Of a DNA stretch of 64,000 bases, positions 1-12,795 are shown one piece after another. Positions within the stretch are counted from its first letter, which is position 1; each line of letters starts with the position of its first letter. The DNA comes from Arthonia radiata (taxonomy: Eukaryota; Ascomycota; Arthoniomycetes; Arthoniales; Arthoniaceae): positions 530,379-594,378 of the forward strand of contig PSQN01000013.1 of the NCBI GenBank assembly GCA_002989075.1. The letters are read 5' to 3'. Below the pieces are notes generated by a model that had not been told where the DNA came from, did not search any database, and saw only the letters and a list, made by a program, of their open reading frames with translations. The position numbers and the translations under genes are program-made.

Positions 1-2603
1 AACTATAGTATTAGCTACTAATTTTATTATTAAAAGTTTAATATACTAATTATCTTAAAACTAGTTAATAAATATTTAAAGGTATACTTCTATACTTTAG
101 TATAAGACTTTAAATTATCTATTAGTTTGTAAATAGTATACTATTAATAGCTTAATACTTATTTTTAACTACTTTATTAAGTATTTTTAAACTATACTTA
201 TAAAATAGAGATCTTGGTTTAATATTAATAACCTTAAAAGTCTTTATTTATACTATACGTTCTAGTATATTAAATTTACTATTAACTTTATATCTACATT
301 ACTTAGTTTGAACTTATAAGAAAGAAATATTTTTAACTTTATAAGCTAATTAACTAAAACTGAAATAGTATTTTCTTTGTTTAGTTCTAATTTTAGAAGA
401 TTAATAATAAAGTTTATAGTATAATCTAAGTTAGGTCTTTTAGATACTAGTAGTAGTAGTTAAAGTAGTTTTACTAGTTTTTTATTTTTAAGCTTAGCTC
501 TTTAATAAATATAATAATTATTTATAAACTATTAAATTTTTAAGATAGTTATAAAAACTAATAGTAATAGTTTAACTATTAGATTATATTACTAATTTCT
601 AGATATTTAGTTTTTATTAAAAAATATATCTTATTAATTATTTTAGTAATATAGAAACTAGAAATTATAAGATATTTTTATACTAATAGTATACTATTTA
701 AATTAGAGTAAAGAAAAAAATAGTGTTCTTTTATTATTTTTTAATTAAATTTTTCTTTTAGTAGTTTACTAGAGTACTATAAATTTAATTAAAAACTCTA
801 TTTTTTAGATTTATATTCTTAATAGATTCTTTAAGAGATTTAAATAGCTTTATTTTAATAGCTTTATTTTATACTCTATTTTAATAAAGTAAACTTAATA
901 GTTCTGCTAAATCTTAAGAAAGAGTTTACTAGCTAGTAATAAGGTTTAAAATATATTAGAGTCTTCTTTTACTTTTAATTTTAAAACTCTTTAAATTAGA
1001 GTATTTACTTTTTTAATTATAGCTTCTTATTAATATATAATTTTAAAGTTAAATACTAATAAAAATTCTATCTATTAAGCTTATTATTAGGTTAATTACT
1101 TTATAAATATAAAGTACTTTAAAGCTTAATAGTTAGTAAGAATTTATATAGACTTATTGATTAGTATTAGTTATAGTGTTTGATCAAAATATCTTAAAAG
1201 ATTTAATAATTACTAGTAAACTTCTTATTATAAATAGTATAGTTTAATTTTATAAAGTTAAGACTAGATAACTAGTATATTATAGGTCTTAACTAGCCTT
1301 TCTTATTAAATTAGAATAACATACTAGCTATAATAAAATTAGAAGAATTATATTTAATAAATAATTATTTATCTAGCTAAAAATATATTATAACTAGCTT
1401 CTTACTTACTTTCTCTTTTAGTTACTTAAAGACTTTATTATAGTAAATATTCTATAGTCTACTATTTTTCTTTATTAGACTATTGAATAGCTAAGCTATT
1501 TTACTAAAGTTATAAATAAATCTTCAGTAATAGTTATAGAACTCTAAAAACCTTTATATAGTAGTAATATCTCTTTACTAAGGCTACTTCTAGTTTTTAA
1601 TAGCTTAAACCTTTTTAGAATCTATTTTAGTACTAGTTAATATAATAATAAGTTCTAAATACTTAGTCTTTTACTTATAGAACTTATATTTCTTAATATT
1701 TATATATAAACTAATAGAACATAGTTATACTAAGACTTATTTAATATATTTCTTATATTTCTTTTTAGTCTTACTAAAAATTAATATATTATTTAAATAG
1801 ATTAATATATATTTATTAAGTATTTTTAAAAAAAATTATTTATAAAGCATTAAAAAGCTAAGAGTATATCATATAAACTAAAAGAAACTATATTATACTT
1901 ATAGTTTTTAAGATAAGTAGTAAAGATAATAAGATTTAAGTCTTCTTTTAAGCCTATTTATAGTTAATAAAAGGCTTATTAAATATTAAGCTTTAAGAAC
2001 TACTAAATCTTAATAACCCTTACTAGTATCTCTTTAATTAATAGTAGTAAATATAAGTCTTTTTAAGTTACTATATTAAATTTTTTACAGTTAATATATA
2101 TTTATAGTTTACCTTTTAATTTCTAAATAAATAAAATTAAAGAAATATAATAAAAGTTATTAGAGAAAATATACTACTTAGTAAGGTTTATTCTTATATA
2201 GTCTTTAATTAAACTTCTTTAGTTAATATTCTTTTTAGAGACTTATAATATAGTAGTTCTATATTAAGCTTTAACTTAATCTTTAAATCTTCAAATTAAT
2301 ATAAGAATAACTTATTTACTTTATTTTTATTAAATATATTTAAGAACTTTTAAAACTCTTTAAATAGTTTAATTTTAGAGTTTATTATCTTTTACTCTTT
2401 GTGTTTATAGAATTTAATATCTTTTATAGATATAAAGAATACTTTTATATTTTTATACTTTACTAAGTATTAAAAGGGTACTATACTAATAAAGTTAATA
2501 TCTATAAAATAATTAAATTTAGTAGTCTTATAAACTTATATTAAAGCTTACTTCTATTCTTTATATATTTTCTTTTTAAATAATATCTTCTAAGTACCTC
2601 TAG
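1..2603 (-). mobile_element. Gypsy (Ty3-like) LTR retrotransposon remnant A, pol part
   Basis: Heavily RIP-eroded Gypsy pol read on the minus strand and running off the left edge. The reverse transcriptase active-site region (a Y-x-N-N-I-L-I-F-S-like stretch) lies near 1770-1805. RNase H-like sequence follows near 1180-1400 (RPI then NYTIYNKK, matching the usual RPIAYYSR and NYDIHDKELLA blocks). Integrase would lie toward position 1. Broken throughout by dozens of changes. gag and protease are not seen at the right end. They may lie beyond the later insertions, in the AT-rich pieces at 19031-19708, 34346-35028 and 57991-58510; that placement is inference. Very old: this is among the most eroded DNA in the window. 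Confidence 0.7.
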
Positions 2604-2850
2604 TATAGTATTATAGAATAGACCTATTATCTAAGAACTTAGATATTTATATAATTATTTATTATCTTTAGCTTCTATCTTACTTAGTAACTTAAACTTA
2701 ACTTATAGAAATAAAATTACTTAAAAGTAAGCTTCTTATTATCTTCTAATTATCTTTTAATTAGAGCTAGCTAGTGTAGTATACTACTATAGTTAGCTCT
2801 ACTAATCTTTACTTTAGCTATTTCTAAATAAGCTAGCTTACTCTATTATA
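2604..2850. repeat. left copy of 247-bp direct repeat (candidate LTR of E)
   Basis: It pairs with 18784-19030 at a constant offset of 16,180 bp, and most differences are transitions. Homology ends abruptly at both borders. It interrupts the minus-strand Gypsy remnant A just upstream of its reverse transcriptase. Confidence 0.6.
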
Positions 2851-5800
2851 ATAGTTCTTTTCTTTAGAATTATTATATAAGTATATTAGTAGATACTATA
2901 GTAGATAGTAAGATAGTAAGAACTAGATAGTAAGACTCTAATAGTAGATATAAGATAGAAATAGAAATAGTAGAAGTAGTAGAATAACTTAAGTATAGTA
3001 TCTATATTATTAACTAGTATACTTTTAGTAAGAATAGTATAAATATATATAAACTAAAGCCTTATAGTAAAAGCTAAAGAGTAGTAAACTCTCTAAAAAA
3101 CTAATTAGAATATTAATATTAGCTAAAACTAGTTCTAGTTATATTAGGTAGTAATATAAAATATAGACTAAACTTATAATAGCTAGGTTTAGACTTTTAA
3201 TTAGACTATAAGATATAAAAATTAGTTTTAGTAGCTATAGTAGCTATATAAGAATTAGTTTTATTAGTAATAGCTATCTATTAGAATTACTAAAATATAG
3301 CTATAGTTATATAAATAGAAATATACTATAATTTTTCTAATAAAAATATATAAATATACTTATTCATATAGAGTTAGAACTTATTAGTAGAATAGCTAAT
3401 TCTATTATTATTAGTATATAAAAGAAATAGTCTACTCTTTATTAAAATTATAAGAATTCTTCTTCTTACTATTATTTTAAAGTAAGCTATATATAGGCTA
3501 TATATAGACTTATAATTATTATTTATTTTAAACCTTTAGAGCTATATATAAGATATAGGGTTCTTAAGAGCTTTTTATATCTGTAGAATATCTTTATTAT
3601 TTTAGAAGCTTATATTATTTTATTCTTTATAGATAGACTAGTATTAGTAGAGTAGTACAAAGAGAAAATAGATTATTAGATAGAGTAAATAGATTAAAAG
3701 GCTTAAACATAATTATTATCTTATTCTTAGCTACTATAGTATTAATTACTATTCTTTTTTATACTTAAGTACTTTATTAGCTTTTATAAACTATCTCTAC
3801 TATTATTACTTTATATACTACTATTTATATCTTTATATCCTTATTATAGCTATAAATCTCTAGTATTTTTAAAACTTATAATATGTATAATACTAGTTCT
3901 TTAAACAGCTATATAAGTAGTAAAAGTAGCTAAACTACTAATAAATTTAGTAAAATTACTTCTAATAGTAGTAAATCTTATATAGCTAAAAGTACTTACT
4001 AAACTTAGTAGCTATCTTATACTTTTTAGGCTTCTTAGCCTATTATTATTTGAATAACTTAGTTTTTTCTAATATCTAGTATCTAAAATACTTCTTACTT
4101 TAATAAAAAGAATATTATTTTCTTTTTTAAATACTAAATAAACCTTATAGTATTAAGAGACTATCTTACTACTATAGTTCTATAATTTATTAATTTATTT
4201 ATAAACTTAATAAATTTTAATAGTACTAGTAGTAGCTATTAAAGAAGGCCCTTTTAAAAGAATTCTAGACTAAAGATAACTACTAGTAAATATAGTTATA
4301 TACTTATTTAGATACTTTATACTATATATCTTATAAAAATCATAATAATATTAAGAAATTCTATCTTTAGTTTAAAAGTATCTTATTTATCTTAGTAAAG
4401 AAGAATTAACTTAATAAATATACTTAAAATACTCTTTTTCTTAAAAAAATTGAAAAGTTTCTTATCTAGTATATTTATTACTATCTCTAAATTACTATTA
4501 ATAGCTTAGTAAAGATACTCTTTAATAGCTTTTATAAGTTAGTTATATTTAACTTTAATTAAAAATATCTTATAAAGTATATTACTAGCCTTTTAAAAGT
4601 TAAAAGTAATTATTATAAAAAGATTATTAAAGTATTTATCTCTATTACTACTATATAGAACAATATACTCTTTTTAAAAAGAAACTATATTTTTAAGATT
4701 TAAATAGTCTTAGCTATTTTTATTTATACTAAAATAGTACTACTAGCTCTAGCTTTAGTTTTAGCTTAAACTTAGTAAAAGAATATATTAATACTAAATA
4801 CTTTTTTTTTATAGTTTCTATATTTTAGTAGTAGGTAGTTACTTTTAAAAAGAGACTTAGTTAGTAGTTATCTTAATACTTATCTTCTACTTACTATAGT
4901 TAGTAAGCTTAGTAATAGTAAATATTATTTATATTATTATTTAGCTTTTAGTTAAATAATATTTAGAATTTAAATAGTATACTTATTAATAATAAGTACT
5001 ATATTTATAAAAAAATATATATAAAATCTAATTATATATAGCTTAATAGTCTTATTAATAATAGTAATCTTTATTTTAATAAAAGTAACTAACTATATAT
5101 AAAACTATTTAGAGTTAGTAGTAATAAAATATAGTAAGCTTAGAATTAAAGCTTAGTTATTACTATTTGCTAAGCTCTTAGTACTAAGTATACCTATAAA
5201 GGTAAATACTAAGGTATACTAAACTATAGTATCTCTATAAATATAGTAACCTTTATATTAGTTAAGAACTTTAAAGAAAATAATAAGTTAAATATTTATA
5301 TTACTTATATAAATAAAAGTAAGATATTAGTATTTAATACTTTTTAGTATTAGTAAGCTACATAGAAGTAAAAGACTAAGCTACTAGCTATTTATAATTT
5401 ATAGCTAATTAGTATTCTTAAGTATTTTATTAAGTATAATAATAACATTTAAATATCTAAGCTATCTATTTTAAACAAAAAGCTATATAGAATTAAAACT
5501 GTTTTATTTATTTATCTTAAGTTATTAAATAGTATCTTTGTTTATTAAGTACTTAATAATATTCTTAATAGTAATCTTAATAATATTACTCTTTATTAGC
5601 TTCTTTCTATCAGTTTAAAAGTATATAAAGTCTTCTTCTTCTATCTTTTAAACCACAATACTAAAATTATTAAAATATTTAAGAATACGAAGATTAAATT
5701 TAGTATTTAAGATAGCTATATATATAGTATCTTTATATTTAAAAAGACTAAGTAGCTAATTATTTTAAAACTCTACTTTATAACTAAGATTATTATTAAT

Positions 5801-7384
5801 AAAGTAGTAAATAAAGTATTAATTAATAGTAGCTTTAAAATTAATTTTATTAAAACTAACTATACTATATATATTAAACTTAATATTTATAACTATATAA
5901 AAAGATTACTTAAAACTATTATTAATATAAATATAACCTTTAATAGCATATATATAGATATTAATACTTATATTATAAAAATACTAACTTACTTAAACTT
6001 CTTATATTTAAATAATTTTTCTATAAAAAATAACCTTTAGTTATCTCTAAATATATTTATTTAACCTCTATATTACTAATTTTAAAGATAATTCTTACTA
6101 TATAGAAATATTTCTTAAAAAGTATAGTAGCTAAAACTATATTTATACTCTTACTCTTTTTTACTATTATAGTACTACTAAGATAGTATTATTAAAAGAA
6201 TAAGTAAGCTAAACTAGATATATTCTACCTACTATAAAGAAAATAAAAATAAAAATAAAAACTTTAAATAACCTATACTACGCTATAATAGTAAATTACT
6301 AAGTTTAAAGGCTTATAGCTATTAAAGAGCTAAGTAGAATAGTTATTAATATTATATACTTTAAGAACCTAGCTACTATACTAATAGCTAGTATAGTTTA
6401 TACTAGTAATAGTATAATAGTACTTATCTTTAAATAGTATTATTATTAAATAAGCTATCTACTATAAAAGTAATAACTATAGTATTCTAAAACTTTAAGA
6501 GATATAGTAGTAAATACTTAGTTTTAACTTATAATATCTTTTAGTAGACTCTATATTAAAGCTATAAATAAATAATACTAATTAAACTATAGTATATTAT
6601 TAAAAAGCTAACTAGTTTAAACTACTATTATTCTATTAAGAGCGTAGTACTACTATTATATATAAAACCTACTTTATTTATGTTTAGTACTATATAAAAA
6701 GAGAGCCAAAACTAGTTTAGTTAGCTGATTAAGATTTATTATAGCTAATATAGAAAGTATTAGTACTATACTAGTATATACTACACTAGAATAGAATAAT
6801 AGTTACATGCTAAGCTATACTAGTAAGAATAAAGTAATAAAGAGGCTATATATATTATTTATTATTAAATTTCTAGAGTATAATAATACATTCTCTCTCT
6901 TTTATACTTAAGAGACCTATAAGAAGTATAAAAAACTCTTAAGCTTTCTAGTAAATATAATATATAAGTATAAAGCTAATAAAGTAAACCTACTAAATAT
7001 TAATTTAAATATTAATAATAAGTAGCTAAAGCTAAATAACTTACTATTTACTAGTCTTATTTATTCTTATATTTATATATTTCTTTAAAAATAGTAGCTT
7101 ACTTTAGAGTATTTAAAAAATATAAAGATTAGCTTTAAGCTACTAAATAAGAAAAGAAAGCTACTTAAGTATATTCTTTTTAATTATAAAAGAGCGTTAT
7201 TATAGAACTTTACTAAGATTAGCTATTTTAAGGATATTATAATACTACTTTAAGCTATTTATACTATTAAATATAAAGTATAGTAATTACTAAACTTTAG
7301 AATACTAAAGGAATAGTAAGATAAGGCGGTTAAAATACTAAATAAAAGACTTACTAGAGAAATACTTAAGTACTACTAAGGTTT
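2851..7384. other. AT-rich, RIP-eroded tract, identity unknown
   Basis: Simple purine-rich runs built on gata, gtag and agta lie near 2880-2990. From about 4100 to 7380 one plus-strand frame at a time has clearly fewer stops than expected for such AT-rich DNA, for instance about 5200-6060. This suggests decayed plus-strand coding sequence. I could not match it to a protein family. No RNA gene or LTR was recognised. Confidence 0.4.
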
Positions 7385-7891
7385 TGTTGGAAATTAACCA
7401 ACTAGCTAGTTAGCCGGAACCCTTAGGGGCCCGGAGTATTGAACAGGTTCTACCAGCTGTCCTAGTCTAAAATAGAACAAGCCTTTTACCTAAAGGATCG
7501 GACCTAGTAGCCCGGGTCTAGGACAAAAAGAAGCATTGTACGACCCGTTCTAGACAGCTAGCCTGTAGTCTAAGACAATATAGAATAGACTAAGACTAAT
7601 AGTTTTAGATAGACGGAATTACTATCTTATACGGTAAGTTATAGATTATCTAGCCTCTATTTAAAAGAATAGATATCTAGTAGGTCCTATACAGGCCGCT
7701 AAACTTAGATATATAAGCTAGAATCTCTTTAGAGAATTTTAGCTAATAAGACAGACAATATAATAATAGCTTCTCCTTGCTACTAAGTATTGTACCTATA
7801 TTAAGCCTAAGTATTGTACTAGTCTTAAGCTAGTCTCGTCTTCCTACTCTTTGTAGTAGTATCCTTCTTCTTTCCTGCTACCTTTTTAACA
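7385..7891 (+). repeat. 5' LTR of Copia element C
   Basis: It starts tgttggaaatt and ends ttaaca. The matching copy is 12291-12795. The bases that follow (ggttataagcccggg) look like a primer-binding site complementary to a tRNA; the tRNA was not assigned. Confidence 0.93.
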
Positions 7892-10800
7892 GGTTATAAG
7901 CCCGGGTTAGCACCAATTCCTTTTAAATTTCCTTTTTAGAAAATACTTTCCCTACAACACCTATCGGCACCTTCAAACGATCTTATTACCAATCGACTCT
8001 AAATTTTTAGCTAAATTTAACTATTAGAACAGAATTTCCTTTTTTTTTCGGAAATCTCCGACTATATATTTGGCTATAGACTCCTCTTATAAGATTTCTA
8101 AACTCAAGGGCTCGACTAATTGGGACATTTGGTCGATTCGAATGGAGACCCTTTTAACTAAAAAGAGCTACAGTAATGTTATAATCCCCTTTTCCGGCTA
8201 TTTAGCTAGAGATATTACTAAAGCTAGCCGTTAGAAACGGTCGACAAGGGTAGTAGCCCTTATTCGACTAACTCTAGAGAACGGTCCTCTTATTTAAACA
8301 AAGGGGATCTATAACTCTCTAGAGCTTTAAAATAGTCTAAAAAGGTTATATGAATCGAAAGATTTTAGTTTCAAGTTTCTAATTTGTAAGGAGCTCTTTA
8401 GCACTATACTTGATAAGGTAAAAAACCTTGAGCTTTATCTTGCTAAAATTAGATAATTAACGGACGATTTGGCAATTCGAGGACTAGTACTACCCAACAA
8501 GGTGGTAGCTACCTACGTCCTCTACAATCTGACCCCCGAATACGAGCACACGGTAACTATTATTAGCCAAAGCTATTGGTAAACGACTAGCGATATAAGT
8601 CTATAGGACTTATTTAGTTAACTTATAAACGAGTCTCGCCGAATCTGCGGTAGTACCCCAGCAGAAAAGGTTTTTACTGCAATAGACAACAAATCGACGC
8701 AAAGGACCGGAGAACAATTAAAATCTTCAAGTAAAAACCAAGAAAAATGCCCCTTTTGCAACAAAAAGGGGCATAAACCGGCAACTTGTTGGAAAAAATA
8801 CCCAAATCTCCGGCTAAATTCTAACAAAAGCTCCAAAAACACCGATTTTTTAATATTTTCTGTACATAGTTTCAACCTACAAGAAGAACAATACTTTACA
8901 GCATTACTAGACAGAGTCAATCACTCTACTAATTCTTAGATCCTCGATATAAGCTCAATAAGCTATATTTACTCGAATATTAACCTTCTAACGGATATCC
9001 GGCCAACTAACCAGATTATTCGTTAGAGAGGGGGGAAGTTAATCTAAGCCTTATAGACAGGCAAAGCAAAACTGTTCTTTAAGAACAAAACAATTGTCCT
9101 AAACAAAGTTTTGTTTGTTAAAGAATTTAGAATTAACCTCCTAAGCTTCGATAAGCTTAGAAAGAGGGGAGATAAGATAACTCTTAGCTAAAACAAGCCA
9201 AAAGTTAATTGGACCGGACAACTAACCACTGAGAGGCGGTATATTGACGGTCTAATAGTAATAGAAGCTCAGACTATTAACACAGTTCAATCTCTCTACA
9301 CTATTTCTTTAAAAACTGACCTTTAGCATTAATGGATAGGATATATAGACGAAAACGCCTTAAGACAGCTTAAAAAAGTTGCCCTAGGAATAGATTATTC
9401 GGACAAATTAGAAGATAATTGCTAAATTTGCTTTAAAGCAAAGGCAACGGCTAAAGTTAGCCGAGAAACTCCGAACGAATCGGCCAATTATTTAAAAAAA
9501 GTCTACTCAAATATTTGCGGGCCAATTGTACTGTAAACCCCTTTCAAAGATCAATTATTTACTAGCTTTATAGACAATAAAACCCGGTATACGACTACCG
9601 AGGTACTATAGTCTAAAGATTAGGTTTTCGACGCACTATTTATCTATATTATTTAAGAAGAAACGCAGTCCGAGCATCCTTTTAAAAGACTATACTCAGA
9701 CAACGCAAAAGAATACCGGGAAGGCCGGGTAAAATAGCTTCTAGAACAAAAAGAAGCTATTCTAACGATATCTGTATCGTATACTCTCTAGTAAAACGAA
9801 CGAGCCGAACGCTTTAACCGAACAATTATTAGTAAAGTTCGAGCAATGCTTTATACCGCCGGGCTACCCTAGATATATTAAAGTAAGGTGCTAAAAGCAG
9901 CTATCTATATTTATAATAGGACCTCTTATACCGGATTACTGGGGTTTATTACCCCGTACGAAGCAAAATACGGCAAAAAACCGGATATCAGTACTATTAA
10001 AATTTGGGGCTCAGTTACTTATCTCAAAGAACCTAAACCAAAAAAACTAGACGCCAGAGTAACTACCTATATCCTAATAGGCTACGGATTGAACTAATAT
10101 AAGCTCTTAGACCCCAATAGCCGGAAGGTTTACTAGAGAAGAGACGTCTATATTTAAGAAGGAAAATTTGTTCGGGACCTATAGAGATCTACAGTTAATT
10201 AATTAACTAAGAGCATTTCTAAAGAGTTTAAAGAATAACTAGAAGTTAAGTTCAAAAACGAGCTAAATCTAACCGCTGGATTCTAAGATAATAGGGAGGT
10301 ACCTCCCAATAAAGAAGGAAGTTCTCTATACGAGAAACAATATACCTCCCCTATATCTTAACAACTAGCGGACAAATCTAGACAAGAACTATACCAATCT
10401 AGAGCTCTAAACGAGTCTAACCTTCCTACCGAGTTAGATTATAGAAGTACTGAAGACCCTAGCCGGGTAGACACCGATTACGCCTAGGAAATAGATTTTA
10501 TATACAAAAACGCTAACAAAATTTAGTTTAACGAGTTCTACAATGATCTAGAACAATACGCCGAACAGGCCTTAGTCGCAGTTACTAAAGAGCCTACTAA
10601 TTTAAAAGAAATAAGGGTATTTAAGGATTAGCCTTCTTAGCTAGACGCAATATAGTCGGAGCTTAAAGAGCTAGCTAACCAAGAAATCTAGATATTAACC
10701 GAGCTGCTGCCGGGTAGAAAGGCGCTAAAAGGGCGCTGGGTACTGAAGATTAAGTACTCCCCGAAGGGCGAGCCGATTTTTAAAGCCCGCTAGATAGTTA

Positions 10801-12290
10801 AGAGCTGCCAGCAAAGACCCAACCTCGATTTTATAGAGACCTTTGCGAATATAGTAAATTTAATTACCTACCGGCTTATACTAGCCTTAGCAGCAGAGAA
10901 AGACTAGAAAATAAAGCAATAGGACGTAAAATTAGCTTATCCTAACGCAAAGTTAGACGAGGTTGTCTATATTAAGCAACTAACTAGCCTATCTAACGGA
11001 ACTAATAAAGTTTATCGAATAAAGAAGGCCCTTTACGGTCTAAAACAGGCCGACCGATAGTAGAAAGCCTACCTTCAAGAATTACTAAGGGGAATAAGTT
11101 TTAAACCCCTAGTATCCGATTAGTCGGTTTATATCCGAAGAACGGAAATACAGGCAATTTTAATCGCCTACGTAGACAACATATTAGCGGTATCCAATTC
11201 TATCGAAACGATCTCTGAAATTTACTAGGAACTAAATAAAACTCTTATAGTTAAGGACTTAAGAGACGTTAGTAAGTTTCTAGAAATTAAAATTACCCGA
11301 GATCGCGCGGCAAAAACAATTTGTCTAGACTAGTCGACTTATTTGGCTAAAATTTTAACCAAGTATTCGAAGAAAAACGACCGAATGCCCGAGAAAATAC
11401 CGCAACCCGTCAGCTCAAAATTGGCACTGAATCCTAACCAAGCTAGCAGTACCGATATTTCTAATTATCAGCAACAAATTGGGTCGATTTTGTATCTAAT
11501 AACAAAGACAAGACCCGATATTGCCTTTATAACTGGCCTACTAGCCCGGTATATGTCGAATCCTAGCGAGAAGCACTAAAGAGTTTTAAGTAGCCTTTAG
11601 GCTTACTTAAATAAAACTCCTAACCTTAGCCTTTACTATAAATTTCCCTTAATAGACGGTATAACCGGCTATTGTAACGCAGATTGAAGGGGGAACCTCG
11701 GCACCAGGAGATCGACTACCAGCTATATCTTTCTACTCAGAAACGGAGCTCTTAGCTAGAATTCGAAGCTATAAAAAACGGTCGCCTTAAGCTCTTGTGA
11801 GGCCGAATATATAGCCCTTAAAGAAGCTATAAAGGAACAGTCATTTATCCGATCAATTGCTACCGAACTGTCCAGGATTTTCGAAGAAAATTCGATTACT
11901 ACCGTTTTAGCGGGTACTTTTAAAAAGTCTACGGATAAAAAGACTCAGCGGGCTCTAACGCACTAAACAAGCACATATTTGCCCGGGCAAGCCGGTTAAA
12001 TTAGACCGAAGACCCCGGTGTTGCCGGTAAAACTGTTACTTACCGACAGCAATTTAGCAAAAGAACTTACAAAAAACCCTATCTTCCGAGCTAAATCTAA
12101 GCATATTGATATACAGTATTACTATGTTAGAGAAAACGTTTAGGTAGGCCAAATAGAGCTTAAATACGTTTCTACAAAGGAACAATTAGCAGACAGTTTA
12201 ACAAAACCAATCGACTTAGCTAAAATACTAACGTTTAGAACTCAAATTAGCTTACAATCCGGCTAAAATAACTAGTCGATTAAGAGGATA

Positions 12291-12795
12291 TATTAGAAAT
12301 TAACTAATTAGCTGGTTAGCCGGAACTCTTAGAGGCCCGGAGTATTGAATAGGTCCTACTAGCTGTCCTGGTCTAGAATAGAACAAGCCTTTTATCTAAA
12401 GGATTGGGCCTAGTAGCCCGGGTTTAGGACAAAAAGAAGCATTGTACGACCTATTCTAAACAGCTAGTCTATAGTCTAAGACAACATAGGATAGACTAAG
12501 ACTAATAGTTTTAGATAGACAGAATTACTGTCTTATACAGTAAGTTACGGGTTATCTAGCCTCTATTTAAAAGAACAGATATCTAGTAGGTTCTATACAG
12601 ACCGCTAGACTTAGATATATAAGCTAAGATCTCTCTAGAGGATTCTAGCTAACAAGACAGATAATATAACAACAGCTTCTCCTTGCTACTAAGTATTGTA
12701 TCTATATTAAGCCTAAGTATTGCACCAGTCTTAAGCTGGTCTCGTCTTTCTACTCTTTATAGTAGTATTCTTCTTCTTTCCTGTACCTTTTAACA
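12291..12795 (+). repeat. 3' LTR of Copia element C
   Basis: Matches 7385-7891. A purine-rich run (aagagga) sits just upstream as a likely polypurine tract. It is followed at once by the TSD ggttt. Confidence 0.93.

Larger units (their letters stand above)
7385..12795 (+). mobile_element. Copia (Ty1-like) LTR retrotransposon C, broken
   Basis: A full-length fossil of 5,411 bp with two LTRs (507 and 505 bp) starting TG/TA and ending CA, and a perfect 5-bp TSD ggttt (7380-7384 and 12796-12800). Parts run in Copia order: gag with a CCHC zinc knuckle (8748-8789), an integrase HHCC-type region (about 9360-9480) and core to about 10100, reverse transcriptase about 10640-11400 (YGLKQA near 11034, YVDN near 11170), and RNase H about 11500-12100 (TRPDI near 11510). 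Integrase before RT separates it from Gypsy. Open stretches survive at 9888-10097 and 11343-11579. Broken in dozens of places. The LTRs differ at about one site in ten, nearly all transitions, so RIP rather than time set most of the divergence. It lies inside the older unit E. Confidence 0.92.

Noticed and set aside
8618-8920. 100-residue minus-strand ORF
   Set aside because: It is antisense to the gag zinc-knuckle region of Copia C and has no motif of its own.
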